Source of the DNA: Fragum whitleyi
Taxonomy: Eukaryota; Mollusca; Bivalvia; Cardiida; Cardiidae
Direction of reading: 5' to 3'
NCBI GenBank assembly: GCA_948146395.1
Contig: OX411544.1
Coordinates: 32,756,457 to 32,820,456 of the forward strand
Length of the DNA: 64,000 nt
Numbering within the stretch: the first letter of the stretch is position 1; the number at the start of each line of letters is the position of its first letter. The notes under the pieces are model-generated. The model was not told where the DNA came from, made no database searches, and saw nothing but the letters and a program-made list of their open reading frames with translations. This document shows, in pieces, positions 1-11,402 of this stretch. Both the position numbers and the translations under genes were made by a program.

Positions 1-42
1 CAATACTTTTTCGCTTTCTCTATAGAGTTTCTAAGTCTAAAA

Positions 43-120
43 TTGATGGCTCAGTGCAAAACAGTTGTTACTGCCTATAAACATATAGGCAGTTACAACT
101 GTTTCTCGGTGAGCCATCAA
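43..120. repeat. 78-bp palindromic element (hairpin family 1)
   Basis: TTGATGGCTCA ... CTGCCTATAAACATATAGGCAG ... TGAGCCATCAA. Both arms of about 38 bases pair almost throughout. A close relative lies at 61322-61404. It shares the inner 'CAGTTGTAAC' and 'TATAGG' parts with the GTAAGTGCCTATA hairpins elsewhere in the window. Confidence 0.8.
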
Positions 121-1035
121 AATTATCTTTCTACATATCTACATAATCAATTTTGATTGGCTGGACTTGATCTCTTTTACAAAATTTAATACCGTATTCA
201 TTTTACCAATTGAGATCTCTGAAATTCAATATTCCAATGAAGGGTCACTTACATAATTGTATAATCCAAATTCTGAAGATTTTTATTGTTTTACATTCAT
301 TTTTTTAATAATATTTCTGAATGTATTGCTTTTCTTTCTATTCTTTTCCATAAGATAAACTTTTACGTACAACTATTTTGCATTTGCTTTTATTTCATAG
401 CAAGATTCTGACTCTAGGTATTTCTTGAAAAAGTTCTTGAATTTGAGTTCTTGAACTTCCATTTAATCTAGCTATAAACAACCTTTCTACGATTGAAAGA
501 AATATTCTAAATGAATATTAATAACTTCTGAATCACATGTAATTGGCATTTAGAATAACACTCCAAAAATGCCCTGATAAAAGTGTAGCCTGCTGATAAA
601 TGTTGAGGATTCTAACCAAGGACTACTCTACCCTAAAACGAGTGCTCTATCATGTCGCTGTAAAAGCCAGCCTGTAAGGCAAGGTAGTACAACACCCTAT
701 AAACGCAACATATCTACTTAAGTATTCAAACAAACCTCATTTTCTAAGGCCGTGACTCCCAGTTTTAGCCCTGAAGAATTGATCATTCTGTAATCGTAAT
801 AATGACTTTCATAACTGTCAGTTCTCGTCCACGCTGGGCTGATACAAACCATTAGCAGGCAATTCAATTCTCAGACTTCCAATCTATTGTCACATTCTTC
901 CCTCTGAAGGAATCTTATTGTCTCACTTCTTGTAACTTCTCTTCAAATCAATAGTGGAGTTCAATACTCATGCAACATTAGCTGGCCAACAAGCTATAAT
1001 AATTATTCTACTTCAAAAAGGTTACATTATTTCAA
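121..1035. other. AT-rich stretch, no gene seen
   Basis: Low-complexity AT-rich DNA within the presumed neurexin-like intron. I see no open frame of note, no splice-flanked exon and no repeat with a partner in this window. Confidence 0.5.
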
Positions 1036-1110
1036 GGGGGCAGCACAATACTTTTTTCAGTGCCTATAGATACATTTATTGGCACTTGCAATTGTATTGC
1101 ACTAACCCCT
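1036..1110. repeat. 75-bp palindromic element (hairpin family 1)
   Basis: Starts AGGGGGCAGCACAATAC and ends GTATTGCACTAACCCCT, with GTGCCTATAGA/TGGCAC near the centre. Copies with the same ends and core are at 11709-11782, 36002-36073 and others. Confidence 0.75.
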
Positions 1111-1159
1111 CCATTTAGTTAATAAATGTATAGACTTTCTTATGTTTATCAAAATAACA

Positions 1160-1425
1160 TATATAACCCCCCATGCAAAAAGGGACTAGGGAACTTTGTA
1201 AAATGAATACCGTATGTGAAGACGAGATTTGATCCAGCATAGGTCAACCAGAAGTTGCATTTCAAAATTTTTTTCAGAGGAAGGTTAATTGATCATTCGA
1301 GATTCAGAAAATTAGCAAAGTGCAAAAAAGTTTCGACACTAGTCAGTCTGCTCAGGCCGCGCAGTCTGACAAGGGTCGACGCGTTACACACTACCCAGAT
1401 GGTCCCTTTTCGGTGACAAGTTGCA
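1160..1425. repeat. Diverged copy of the TGTGACCCGTCACGCG MITE
   Basis: It aligns along its length with 54983-55236. Shared parts include the GATTTGA(T/A)CCAGCATA segment, GATTCAGAAAATT, the inner inverted pair TAGTCAGTCTG...CAGTCTGAC and the right end CTACCCAGATGGTCCCTTT. The terminal inverted repeats are more decayed here. Confidence 0.7.
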
Positions 1426-1618
1426 AATAAGTAGGACCTTGCCCTAATTTTGTGCTATTGCTCAGTGCAGGCATAAAGAATTATTATTTCAAACGCAAAT
1501 TTTTTTTATAAGCTTTGAAACTTCATAGTTTTGTCAATATGATTATGGAAGTTGGCATCACCTATTTGACTCGTAGGCTGTGGCCAATATAAAAGCCTAT
1601 ACAAACATGCATTACCAA

Positions 1619-1775
1619 GATTAACTCAGTATGTAGTGTACCGGACTTCAAAACAATTGAAGGTCAATCTTGTGGGTTCGATTCCCTTGCTGGCATAATA
1701 ACAAGCTAATTGTTGTTCGGATGAGATGTTAAACCAAGGTCCCGTGTGACGGTGCTTTACACAAAGCACGTTTAA
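1619..1775 (+). repeat. SINE-like copy with tRNA-type B box and V-like central domain
   Basis: A tRNA-like head (box-A-like AACTCAGTATGTAGTG, box B GGGTTCGATTCCC) is followed by TTCGGATGAGATGTTAAACC and AAGGTCCCGTGTG. That segment resembles the conserved central domain of V-type SINEs in fishes and molluscs. The 3' end is unclear. Confidence 0.6.
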
Positions 1776-1846
1776 GAATCATGATGGATCTAAGCAGTTG
1801 TTTTGTCATGTAACCTATGCACTATCCCTCGTAACAACTAACAGTC

Positions 1847-1871
1847 TTTTTTTTTGGGGGGGGGGGGGGGG
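1847..1871 (+). repeat. T9-G16 homopolymer tract
   Basis: Nine T followed by sixteen G. Likely unstable in length, and a possible quadruplex former on the plus strand. The open frame across it is spurious. Confidence 0.8.
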
Positions 1872-2093
1872 TGCTCAAATGGCATATGCTACAGTAGGGA
1901 CCATAAATAAGAGAAATACACATAACCAAGAAGTTGGGGTGCTAGATCAACTCACAGTACTGAACAATGCAAATGAATTTTTATTAATAAAGTGCATTTT
2001 TACTTTTGTACTACCCTGAGATTCTATTTTTGTAAATAAAGTTATATTACTTTGAAAATTCAATTACATTTTACATATTCATATAGGTATATA

Positions 2094-2190
2094 TGAATTG
2101 ACCAAAATATGTCACAAATGCAAACTCCTTTGTCCAAAGTAACATTGTAAAGCTGTATTGACAAAGAGAAGCTCATAAACTTTCCTAATA
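2094..2190 (+). repeat. ~100-bp direct repeat flanking the split hAT-like element (left copy)
   Basis: GAATTGACCAAAATATGTCAC through CTCATAAACTTTCCT matches 5379-5487 in direct orientation, with small indels. The two copies bracket the 2190-5375 element. Confidence 0.75.
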
Positions 2191-5100
2191 AGGTTGTGTG
2201 GAATTACCATGCCCGAGTTACAGTCCGACAAGGGCTTTTCTACTTGCGGGTAAGCCCATTTTCTAGGCCACTTGTCGTGGACAAGTAGATACCAGAGCAA
2301 ATCTTGATACATTACTACAAGAGGGCCATAGTGGCCCTAAATCGCTCACCTGAATGAACTGTCGAAAATAGTTTAAAGTAGATTTAGAAAGGATGAAGAA
2401 TCCTTACCAAATTTCAGGTCGATTCGGCAAAAAATGATGCCTCTACACTGCTTACAAGGTTCTTCTAAGATTTGACCCTGTGACCTCATTTTTGACCCCA
2501 CTTGACCCAATTTCAAACTTGACCTAGATTTTATAAAGATGATCATTCTGACCAATTTTCAGGTTGATCAGGCAAAAAATATGGCTTCTAGAGTGTCTAC
2601 AAGGTTTTTATAAGATTTGACCCTGTGACCTCATTTTTGATCCCACTTGATCCAATTTCAAACTTGTCCGAGATTTCATCAAGACAATCATTCAGACCAA
2701 ATTTCAGGTTGATTGGGCAAAAAATATGGCTTCTAGAGTGTCTACAAGGTTTTTCCAATATTTGACCCTGTGACCTCATTGTTGACCCCACTTGACCCAA
2801 TTTCAAACTTGTCCGAGATTTTATCAAGATGATCATTCGGACCAAATATCAGGTTGATCGGACAAAAAAATATGACTTCTGGAGTGTCTACAAGGTTTTT
2901 CAAAGAATTGACCCCATGACCTCATTTTTGACCCCACGTGACCCAATTTCAAACTTGTTCGAGATTTTATCAAAACAATCATTCGGACCAAATTTCAGGT
3001 TGATCAGGCAAAAAATATGGCTTCTAGAGTGTCTACAAGGTTTTTCTAAAATTTGACCCCGTGACCATTTTTGATCCCACTTGACCCAATTTCTAACTTG
3101 TCCTAGATTTCATCAAGATGATCATTCTGACCAATTTTCAGGTTGATTGGGCAAAAAATGTGGCCTCTAGAGTGTCTACAAGGTTTTACCAAGAATTGAC
3201 CCTGTGACCTCATTTTTGACCCGACTCGACCCAATTTTGAACTTGTCCGAGATTTCATCAAGACAATCATTCTGACCAAATTTCAGGTTGATTGGGCAAA
3301 AAACATGGCTTCTTGAGTGTCTACAAGGATTTTCCAATATTTGACCCTGTGACCTCATTTTTGACCCCTCTTGACCCAATTTCGAACTTGTCCGAGATTT
3401 TATCAACACAGTCATTCTGACCAATATTCAGGTTGATCAGGCAAAAAATATGACTTCTAGAGTGTCTACAAGTTTTTTCTAAGATTTGACCCTGTGACCT
3501 CATTTTTGACCCCACTTGACCCAATTTCGAACTAGTCTGAGATTTCATCAAGAAAATCATTCGGACCAAATTTCAGGTTGATTGTGCACAAAATATGGCT
3601 TCTAGAGTGTCTACAAGGATTTTCCAATATTTGACCCTGTGACCTCATTTTTGACCCGACTTGACCCAATTTCAAACTTGTCCGAGATTTCATCAAGACA
3701 AATCATTCTGACCAAATTTCAGGTTGATCAGGCAAAAAATATGGCTTCTAGAGTGTCTACAAGGTTTTTCTTAGATTTGACCCCGTGACCTCATTTTTGA
3801 CCCCACTTGACCCAATTTCGAACTTGTCCAAGATTTCAACAAGACAATCATTCTGACCAAATTTCAGGTTGATTGGGCAAAAAATGTGGCCTCTAGAGTG
3901 TCTACAAGGTTTTTCTAAAATTTGACCCCGTGACCATTTTTGATCCCACTTGACCCAATTTCTAACTTGTCCTAGATTTCATCAAGATGATCATTCTGAC
4001 CAATTTTCAGGTTGATTGGGCAAAAAATGTGGCCTCTAGAGTGTCTACAAGGTTTTACCAAGAATTGACCCTGTGACCTCATTTTTGACCCGACTCGACC
4101 CAATTTTGAACTTGTTCGAGATTTTATCAAAACAATCATTCGGACCAAATTTCAGGTTGATCAGGCAAAAAATATGGCTTCTAGAGTGTCTACAAGGTTT
4201 TTCTAAAATTTGACCCCGTGACCATTTTTGATCCCACTTGACCCAATTTCTAACTTGTCCTAGATTTCATCAAGATGATCATTCTGACCAATTTTCAGGT
4301 TGATTGGGCAAAAAATGTGGCCTCTAGAGTGTCTACAAGGTTTTACCAAGAATTGACCCTGTGACCTCATTTTTGACCCGACTCGACCCAATTTTGAACT
4401 TGTCCGAGATTTCATCAAGACAATCATTCTGACCAAATTTCAGGTTGATTGGGCAAAAAACATGGCTTCTTGAGTGTCTACAAGGATTTTCCAATATTTG
4501 ACCCTGTGACCTCATTTTTGACCCCTCTTGACCCAATTTCGAACTTGTCCGAGATTTTATCAACACAGTCATTCTGACCAATATTCAGGTTGATCAGGCA
4601 AAAAATATGACTTCTAGAGTGTCTACAAGTTTTTTCTAAGATTTGACCCTGTGACCTCATTTTTGACCCCACTTGACCCAATTTCGAACTAGTCTGAGAT
4701 TTCATCAAGAAAATCATTCGGACCAAATTTCAGGTTGATTGTGCACAAAATATGGCTTCTAGAGTGTCTACAAGGATTTTCCAATATTTGACCCTGTGAC
4801 CTCATTTTTGACCCGACTTGACCCAATTTCAAACTTGTCCGAGATTTCATCAAGACAAATCATTCTGACCAAATTTCAGGTTGATCAGGCAAAAAATATG
4901 GCTTCTAGAGTGTCTACAAGGTTTTTCTTAGATTTGACCCCGTGACCTCATTTTTGACCCCACTTGACCCAATTTCGAACTTGTCCAAGATTTCAACAAG
5001 ACAATCATTCTGACCAAATTTCAGGTTGATTGGGCAAAAAATGTGGCCTCTAGAGTGTCTACAAGGTAAATGTTGACGACACACGACGCACGACGGATGA

Positions 5101-5375
5101 CGCACAACGGACATCACTCGACCACAAAAGCTCACCTTGAGCACTTCTAGGAGAAAAGTCATCATTTTGTTTGTATCAAAGGAAAGAAAACATTGTCTTT
5201 ATTGAAGAAAATGCTGGGTTACAGCATTTTCTTCATTAAAAACAAAATTGTTCTCATTATTCATGCATCTACATACTTTTTTTGTCGACATGTTCATTTT
5301 GATCCTGGATAAGTAATAAATCAGCTTTTACTTGACCAGGGACAGGTAGACAAAATGCATCTTTCCACACCCCTG
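2190..5375. mobile_element. hAT-like element, split by a 2.8-kb tandem-array element
   Basis: The left end resembles (C)AGGGGTGTGGAATTACCATGC and the right end reads GCATCTTTCCACACCCCTG, an inverted pair. The inner parts (CTTTTCTACTTGCGGGTAAG, CTTTTACTTGACCAGGGACA) match the intact copy at 10055-10421. Between about 2317 and 5158 it is interrupted by another element. No transposase is visible, so it is non-autonomous. The hAT assignment rests on the CAGGG-type termini only. Confidence 0.6.
2317..5158 (+). repeat. Tandem-cored element, about 19 units of ~145 bp
   Basis: Left boundary ACAAGAGGGCCATAGTGGCCC then CTCACCTGA. The core runs from about 2397 to 5070 in units of 144-145 bases (TTTGACCCTGTGACCTCATTT ... 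GAGTGTCTACAAGG). The right end is a run of ACGACGCACGACGG-like motifs and AAAGCTCACCTTGAGCAC; the usual closing hairpin (GTGCTCAGGTGAGC) is missing. Open frames of 82 codons on the minus strand are by-products of the repeat. The segment around 2954-3910 recurs at 4111-5067 with no difference in the translated stretches, a recent duplication of about eight units (offset 1157). Such elements resemble bivalve pearl/Helentron-like non-autonomous repeats; that label is inference. Confidence 0.85.
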
Positions 5376-5378
5376 AAT

Positions 5379-5487
5379 GAATTGACCAAAATGTTAGTCA
5401 CAAATGCAATTTTGTTAACTCCTTTGTCCATATGAACAGTGTAAAGCTGTATCGACAAAGTGAGGCTCATAAACTTTCCTTATATGG
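5379..5487 (+). repeat. ~100-bp direct repeat flanking the split hAT-like element (right copy)
   Basis: Same sequence and orientation as 2094-2190, starting immediately after the CCACACCCCTG end of the element. Far longer than a normal target-site duplication. Confidence 0.75.
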
Positions 5488-5634
5488 TCGTAGGATCTGT
5501 TATGGCCTCACGCCCAATTTCTCAGGGGACATATAGACCACAAAATCTTGTTCTGCCTTAATCATGTGGTTGTTAACCAAATTGAAACCCTTGAAGTATT
5601 ACTTGTTGTTATATCACAGGTAACCAGTGCTCGT

Positions 5635-5892
5635 GTTTGACCCTTAAAAAAGGGTTCTGACCCAAAAAAGTCTCTAAATACCTACCTCTCTTTAAATATG
5701 CAATGATGATCTTCATAATATCACATCTTAAGATTTACAAATTAATTGCTAACTTCATATCTATACAAGAAAATGTTAATTGACTCGCTAAATTGCAAAA
5801 TTATATTCATGAAAGGCTCTTTTTGTTATTTTGACCCCTTTAAAATCAGCTTTTGGCCCAAGAATTTCATGGTTGAGGAGTCCATGACTCTT
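5635..5892 (+). repeat. Dispersed repeat, copy A (inverted partner at 60735-61045)
   Basis: CCCTTAAAAAAGGGTTCTGACCC ... GCAAAATTATATTCATGAAAG... TTTTGACCCCTTTAAAA. The reverse complement matches 60735-61045 (GGGGTCAAAACAACAAAAAG, ATGAATATAATTTTGCAGTTTA). Ends are inverted (CCCTTAAAA / TTTTAAGGG-like), so it may be a MITE. Confidence 0.65.
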
Positions 5893-6129
5893 TGGGCCAA
5901 CTTATTTCACGCCCTGCTGGGGCCTGTTTTCCAGCTTGAATCCAGCCCTGCGTTCAGGATGACAAACCGGTTCAAGTCGTGTCCCGCTTTACCTGTGTAC
6001 TTGTGTGTAAAGCGGGGTATAATTTAAAAACGGTTTGCAATATTTTTTCAGCCTGAACGAAGGGCGGGTTTCAAGCTGAAAAAACAACAACAACAACGGG
6101 CCCCGATAGGGCATGAAATAAGTTGGCCC
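5892..6129. repeat. ~238-bp palindromic element (hairpin family 2)
   Basis: Outer arms TTGGGCCAACTTATTTCA / TGAAATAAGTTGGCCC. Inner arms CCAGCCCTGCGTTCAGG / CCTGAACGAAGGGCGGG, and a centre CCCGCTTTAC...GTAAAGCGGGG. Relatives at 7340-7620, 34326-34443, 42716-42833 and 44309-44453 share the CTTTGCACGTGCAAAGC-type centre. Confidence 0.75.
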
Positions 6130-6582
6130 TTAAATTTCAAACACTAACCTAAGTCCTGGGTGCTATAATTTCTCTAATGAGAACAATCTTCTCAAATAGT
6201 AGCTCCCTTTACAGTATTAACAATATATCAATTTATTGAAAGAGCCTAAATTGTAAGATACTTGTGAACTTTTTTCTCTAATTTGAAGTTAATATTTCCT
6301 CTAAATAATCATCAAAAAAAATTACCTCAAATAAGGGACAAAAGCTATGATTGATGCTTATGCTCATTCTTCCTTTTTTGCTAACTTACATATTGAAGGG
6401 AGGTTATTTCATGAATTGCTCTTTCAAAGTGATTTAGATGACTAATTTAAGAGTCAGGCAGTTTGATTATGAATTGACTTATTAAAGGGAGATCATTGTA
6501 TAAAACACTCAATCAGTGTGATTAACCATACTATTTAAAGTGTCCAGTAAGTGAATTGTAAATGATAGAAAAAGATATTATT

Positions 6583-6858
6583 AGAGGATTGATTGAATTG
6601 AGTTTAACGCCGCTTTCAACATTTTTCAGAAATATTGTGGCCGCTGGAGCACCTAACAATGGTTTCCTTGTATTTCTCTCACCAGTACAACCACCCCATC
6701 TTTTCCTAGCCTCCAGCTGCTATCTTACATAGGTCTACGATGATCAACCCATTGGTGAGAGACAAATAGTCGGAAAGACTGAGTGCCGCCATTGGGAATC
6801 AAACCGGGACCTCTAGATTGACAGTCCGATGCGCTTCCATCTGTGAGATTATCAGAGG
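6583..6858 (-). repeat. tRNA-derived SINE copy
   Basis: Same body as 48270-48553: GTTTAACGCCGCTTTCAAC, GGAGCACCTAACAATGG, TTTCCTAGCCTCCAGCTGCT, CCATTGGTGAGAGACAAATA. On the minus strand it begins with a degenerate tRNA head (box B GGTTTGATTCCC) and ends in a TCAATTCAATCAATC-type tail. Confidence 0.8.
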
Positions 6859-7081
6859 AAGGGCTATGTTATTCAGCCAGGGGTAACCCTACAACATGTA
6901 GGATCTGTAATATAGGCCCTATGTCAGAATACCGGTAATTTCTTCTTTATCTGGCTAAACTTCTAAAGTTTATACATGTAGAACAATGTTTTTACCTCTC
7001 TTGAACTTGGTCTACTACGGCATCTTTTTTTCACCATAATGTGTACCCAACAGCATAAACCTAAAAGTGCAGCTTGTTATC

Positions 7082-7311
7082 ATGGTTGTGGAATTCCCAT
7101 GCCCGACATATAGAACATGGGTTTTTCGAACATGGGTTTTTCAACCTGCGGACAAGTAGGGTTTTCTTTGTCACTTGTACATGGACAAGTAAATCAAGGA
7201 CAAATCTTGGAATTGTACTTGAAAGAGGTAAGATAAATATATAAGCCAGATGTTTGTATCAAAACATAAAAAATATTGTTTTCAATGAAGAAAATGCAAA
7301 TAACATCCCTG
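7082..7311. repeat. Short hAT-like element copy
   Basis: Left part ATGGTTGTGGAATTCCCATGC then CAACCTGCGGACAAGTAGGG. The right part ends in AATAACATCCCTG. It aligns with both ends of 10055-10421 and lacks most of the middle. Confidence 0.6.
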
Positions 7312-7339
7312 GTTATCTTAATCAATTGTGAATGACTAT

Positions 7340-7620
7340 AGGGGCCAACTGATTTCTGGCCCTGCAAGGTTATACAAGGTTAATTGTTGCCTGCTATATC
7401 AGCCCTGCCTTCAGCATGACAAAACAGTGCAAACTGTTTTCCAATTAAACCTTGCTTTGCATGTGCATTTTTGTGCAAAGCGGGTAATAATTGGAAAACT
7501 GTTTGCAATGTTTTGTCATCCTGAAAGCAGGGCAGGTGCAAGACTTGTCCAATTGCAATGTCAACTATCAAAATAGCCTAGAACATGAAAAAAGATTATT
7601 GTGATAGTTGACAGTTGGAC
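7340..7620. repeat. Palindromic element (hairpin family 2)
   Basis: CAGCCCTGCCTTCAGCATGA...TCATCCTGAAAGCAGGGC as inner arms (7399-7534), ACTGTTTTCCAATTA/TAATTGGAAAACTGT inside, and a GCTTTGCATGTGCA...TGTGCAAAGCGG centre. Outer arms around GGGGCCAACTG and CAGTTGGACC are weaker. Confidence 0.7.
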
Positions 7621-8221
7621 CAGTCTACGCCCGATCAGAACGCATGCCAGAAGTCAGTTTGCCCTCAGATGATAATGAACCCAATGACTGTAAAGCACCA
7701 GACTGACAGCAATCATCATATCATGTTCTGACAAAATTTTCTAATTAAGGCAATAGCTTTTTTCATTCACAGACTTTCTGACTTACAAGTTACCTACTTT
7801 CCAGTCCTGGCAATCCCACGGGAAACCTTCATGTTTTTAGCTTTACCACAAAAAAACAAGTCGAGTATGAATCAATAATCTGTAACATAACACTTGTTAT
7901 ACCTTTACTAACTAGTCGTCTAGAAAAAATAAATAAAACCGTCAAGCACTTCTATTCCACAGGGTTAGTTTGTTGGGTTTTTTTAAAAATGTGATGATTG
8001 CCATGTATTTATACAGAAAGTTCAGATAATCTCATTACCGGTATACTATGTATTGCTTTAAACAAACTTTTAATTATACTTCAAGTTACTAAGTAAAAAG
8101 TTGGTTATGTGATAACCAGATACAAGAATATTTATTGTAAATTCTTTGAGAGTCATTATATCCTGAGTTAATTGCAATACTTGCAATATTTGAATTCAAT
8201 GACAATAAAATGTTGTGCAGA
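7621..8221. other. No gene seen
   Basis: AT-rich sequence without a recognisable exon or a repeat partner in the window. Confidence 0.5.
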
Positions 8222-9400
8222 CTGATAATGGGTCAACCAAAGATCATTCCAGTAAAATTTGGTTGATATCCATCAATTAGATTATGAGAAAATGATGTTC
8301 AAAGTTTCCACTACATAATATTTGGAGAAATGACCTCCGTTCATAGAAGGCATATTTTTCATCCAATCGCATTAATGTTTTGAAGACTGATGAAGGGTCT
8401 CCCAATAATCATTCCAGTGAAATTCGGTTGATAGCCATCCATTAGATTATGAGAAAATGATTTTCAAAGTTTCCACTATATAACACATAGAGAAATGACC
8501 TCCACCCATAAAAATCATATTTTTAATCTGATCACAATAATTATTTTGTAGACTGATAAAGGTTCTCCCAAGGATTATTCCAGTGAAATTTGGTTGATAT
8601 CCATTGATTAGATTCTGAGAAAAATCACATATTACCATAAATGGAAATTTATGAAGCCACGTCCATTAAAGCTGCTCTTTCACAGATCGGGAAAATGTGA
8701 TTTTTGAAAATTTTCATAAAATCAATTGGAAGTAACGACTTCATCATGTTGGAGCCTTTAAAATGATAAGATTCAATTTGGTAAAGCATGTAAAGAAAGA
8801 CTGGTATTCCTGAATTAAGCGAAAAATCATTCTGAAAAATTAAGCATCTACTAACGCCTTAAAAATTATTCTTCAATTTCGAGCCAACCATTTACGCATC
8901 TGAATTCCGCACGTTTGTCTTACTCAATGAAAGATAAAATTAAAAGTGTTTGACTGCTGGAAACCTCATATCATTACAGGCAAAATTGAAAGGTTATTCG
9001 CGGAAAAAGATGATTTTGTAATTTATAGACTGGATGTAATTAGACTGGATCCCTTTCTGATCTTGCTGCTTCGAGACAATAAGTGACAAAATTATTGAAA
9101 TATGTTGTTTTAGTGCCAATGCCCTAAGACCATTCTTAATCGTCTAAAGATGCACACATTTCCAAATCTAAGAACAAGTTTTGTATATTTTTTATGAAAA
9201 ACTGTGAAAGAGCAGCTTTAAAGCCTTGTTTTTCATTGGATCAAAAATCTTGAACAACTTTGTAATAGGGTCACCCAAGGATCATCCTATGAAGTTTTGT
9301 TGAAATTCATCCAGTGGTTTCTGAGGAATGATTTTTTTAGAAAAAGTTTATGACCTTTCACACAGACAGATGGACGCAAATCAGACACAAAACAAAGGGT
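8222..9400 (+). repeat. Tandem-cored element (~170-bp units) split by a TTAA MITE
   Basis: Three units of about 170 bases (ATTCCAGTGAAATT(T/C)GGTTGATA ... GAGAAATGACCTCC) at 8222-8645. Related sequence resumes at about 9222 (GGGTCACCCAAGGATCAT ... CACACAGACAGATGGACGCA). The interruption is the 8666-9221 MITE. Confidence 0.7.
8666..9221. mobile_element. 556-bp MITE with TTAA target duplication
   Basis: TTAA-AGCTGCTCTTTCACAG at the left and CTGTGAAAGAGCAGCT-TTAA at the right: perfect 16-base inverted repeats flanked by TTAA on both sides, the hallmark of piggyBac-type integration. No ORF is recognisable inside. It sits in a tandem-cored element, so it is younger than that element. Confidence 0.85.
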
Positions 9401-10054
9401 TTAACTCAAAATTTAAGCTAGGCAGAGTAACCATTCTTGCACACTGCAGTCTGTAATGATGATGAGAAGATAACTGCCAAATTTCAAGTCAAGGCATCTT
9501 TCAACAGGCACATAAAACCTATGGTAGATCTAGATCTACCAAAAATTCAATTACTTATCTTATTCAATGTTGCTGTCAAAACTTTAAACAATTAAATTGT
9601 CTTTACCAAACGAAACTTAAATGCTTATAGTTAATTTTGTTCAACAAATTTTGTACTTTATCTTTCATAGCAAATCACTCAGTAATCTTGTTTTGAAGGA
9701 AATAAGCACTTAGGGGAGTCATTTCTGTGATTGAAATGAAATCTAACAGAACCCCAAAAATTCTGAAAAATCCATTAAGAATGGTTTGCTTGTTTACTCA
9801 TAACACCAGTTTAATGTTTGAAACAAGAAGTGTTTAACAAAATAAAATTCTGGCTAAAAGCAGCTGTTTGGCTAAAAGGTTTGATATTCTGTCTTCTTAT
9901 GACCTTGAGCCTTTTTTTTTTTGGCTTTGAACTTAACAATTTTTTTCAATAATCTTGAATATTGTTTCTACCATTTTTCAATACAAGACACTCTGAACCA
10001 ACACTGCCACATAATTTCAAAATTAACTTTTTCAAATTAGATTGACATGACTGG

Positions 10055-10421
10055 CAGGGGTGTGGAATTTCCATGACTGACTTGTCCGACATGGGCTTTT
10101 CTATCTGCGGACAAGTACATTTTTCGAGGCTACCTTGTCCATTGGAAATTAAATACCAGGGCAAAATCATTGACATGGTACCAAATAGAATTACGAAATA
10201 GATTATCTTACCGGTAGTATTTGTTTCATAGGGTTGAAAACGAATCTGTTTTCCATGAAGAAAAAGCTGGGTTCCATCATTTTTTTTTCTTTCAAACTAG
10301 GTTTTCCCAAAATTTATTAATTCTCTTTTTTGCACAAGTTCATTTAGATCCTGTACAAGTAGAAAATCATCTTTTACTTGTCCAGGGACAAGTGGTGAAT
10401 ATCCATTATTCGACATCCCTG
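10055..10421. mobile_element. Complete hAT-like non-autonomous element
   Basis: Left end CAGGGGTGTGGAATTTCC, right end GGATAT...CGACATCCCTG, an inverted pair. The flanks share ACTGG directly (10050-10054 and 10422-10426), a possible 5-bp target duplication. Inner CTTGTCC/GGACAAGT motifs recur in both halves. No protein is encoded. Confidence 0.65.
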
Positions 10422-10426
10422 ACTGG

Positions 10427-11295
10427 ATAATATGCAAGGAATATCCACAACTTTAGTGTCACTGATTTGCTAAATAATTTCAAAATACACTTAACCCTTG
10501 TCTTGCTGAAAAAAAATCTTTGCAAAATAAATGTAAAATTAAAGTACCAAAATCACTGGAAGTTACCAAATGTGAGTGAATATTGATTTCGGAAATGCAT
10601 TGTTTTATACCTTTCTAGTTTAAAGATGAAATTCAGGTGGTATGAACCAAGATCAGACTGCACATATGTGCAGACTGATCTTTGTCTATACCTTCTGTCA
10701 AAGCAGGAATATTCCGGGTTCAGCATGACAAGGATTAATTTGTGAAGGAGAAAATAGTGGACATCACTAATTTTTGAGACTTGACCTTAATTTTTAATTG
10801 TTCTTGACCTTACACTAAAATAGATAGAGTAAAGCAATTAAGTTTTTCGAAAACACATCTGGAAAAACGCACTGCTTGAAGCTGTTAAAAAATCTAATAA
10901 AACATTATAATGCATGTTTTAAGCTACTTTTAAATTAAATGCATATGAGCAAGTTTAAAATTGTAGCTCAAACTAGATCAGTATAAAAAAGTTTCAACCT
11001 TTTTTCCGTTGGCGTCAGAAAGGTTACAATTGGTAAAATTACATACAGTAATAAGTATGTCTGGAATACTTGTTAAGCTTATATTTACGGCTGAAATGAG
11101 AAATAAATTGTAGAAACTTCAACTGGAATGAGACTGTTAGGTTTCAAATGTATGCCATATGGTATTTTCATCAACATCTTCTTACAGCTTAGCATAATGT
11201 CTTCATTTGAATCTTGAAACTATAAATTACAGGTCTTTGACTCCTGGCTAAATTTAGCGGTATTGTATCTCACTGACATCTGACAGCCGGAGACT
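10427..11295. other. No gene seen
   Basis: AT-rich. The segment near 10640-10740 holds a weak match to hairpin family 2 (TTCAGCATGACAAGG), otherwise nothing is recognised. Confidence 0.45.
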
Positions 11296-11303
11296 GTTGG
11301 AAT

Positions 11304-11402
11304 CACAGGGACATGTCCTGCTGCTTTTCTATGATAATATAGACTATATAGTCTATATTATTATATGTGTTTTCAAAAAAATCAGAGGGACATGTCCCTG
11401 TG
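11304..11402. mobile_element. 99-bp palindromic MITE with 8-bp target duplication
   Basis: CACAGGGACATGTCC ... GGACATGTCCCTGTG, with the central inverted pair ATAATATAGACTATATAG/CTATATTATTAT. It is flanked directly on both sides by GTTGGAAT (11296-11303 and 11403-11410). An 8-bp duplication next to a CAGGG-containing end fits a hAT-type transposition. Confidence 0.88.

Noticed and set aside
2326..5085. CRISPR-like array
   Set aside because: Units of ~145 bases are repeats throughout, with no short repeat/unique spacer structure, and the genome is eukaryotic.
2373..5165. Many 60-83-codon frames with similar sequences, mostly minus strand
   Set aside because: They arise from a 145-bp non-coding tandem array whose unit happens to stay open. 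Copies run into one another without starts or splice context.
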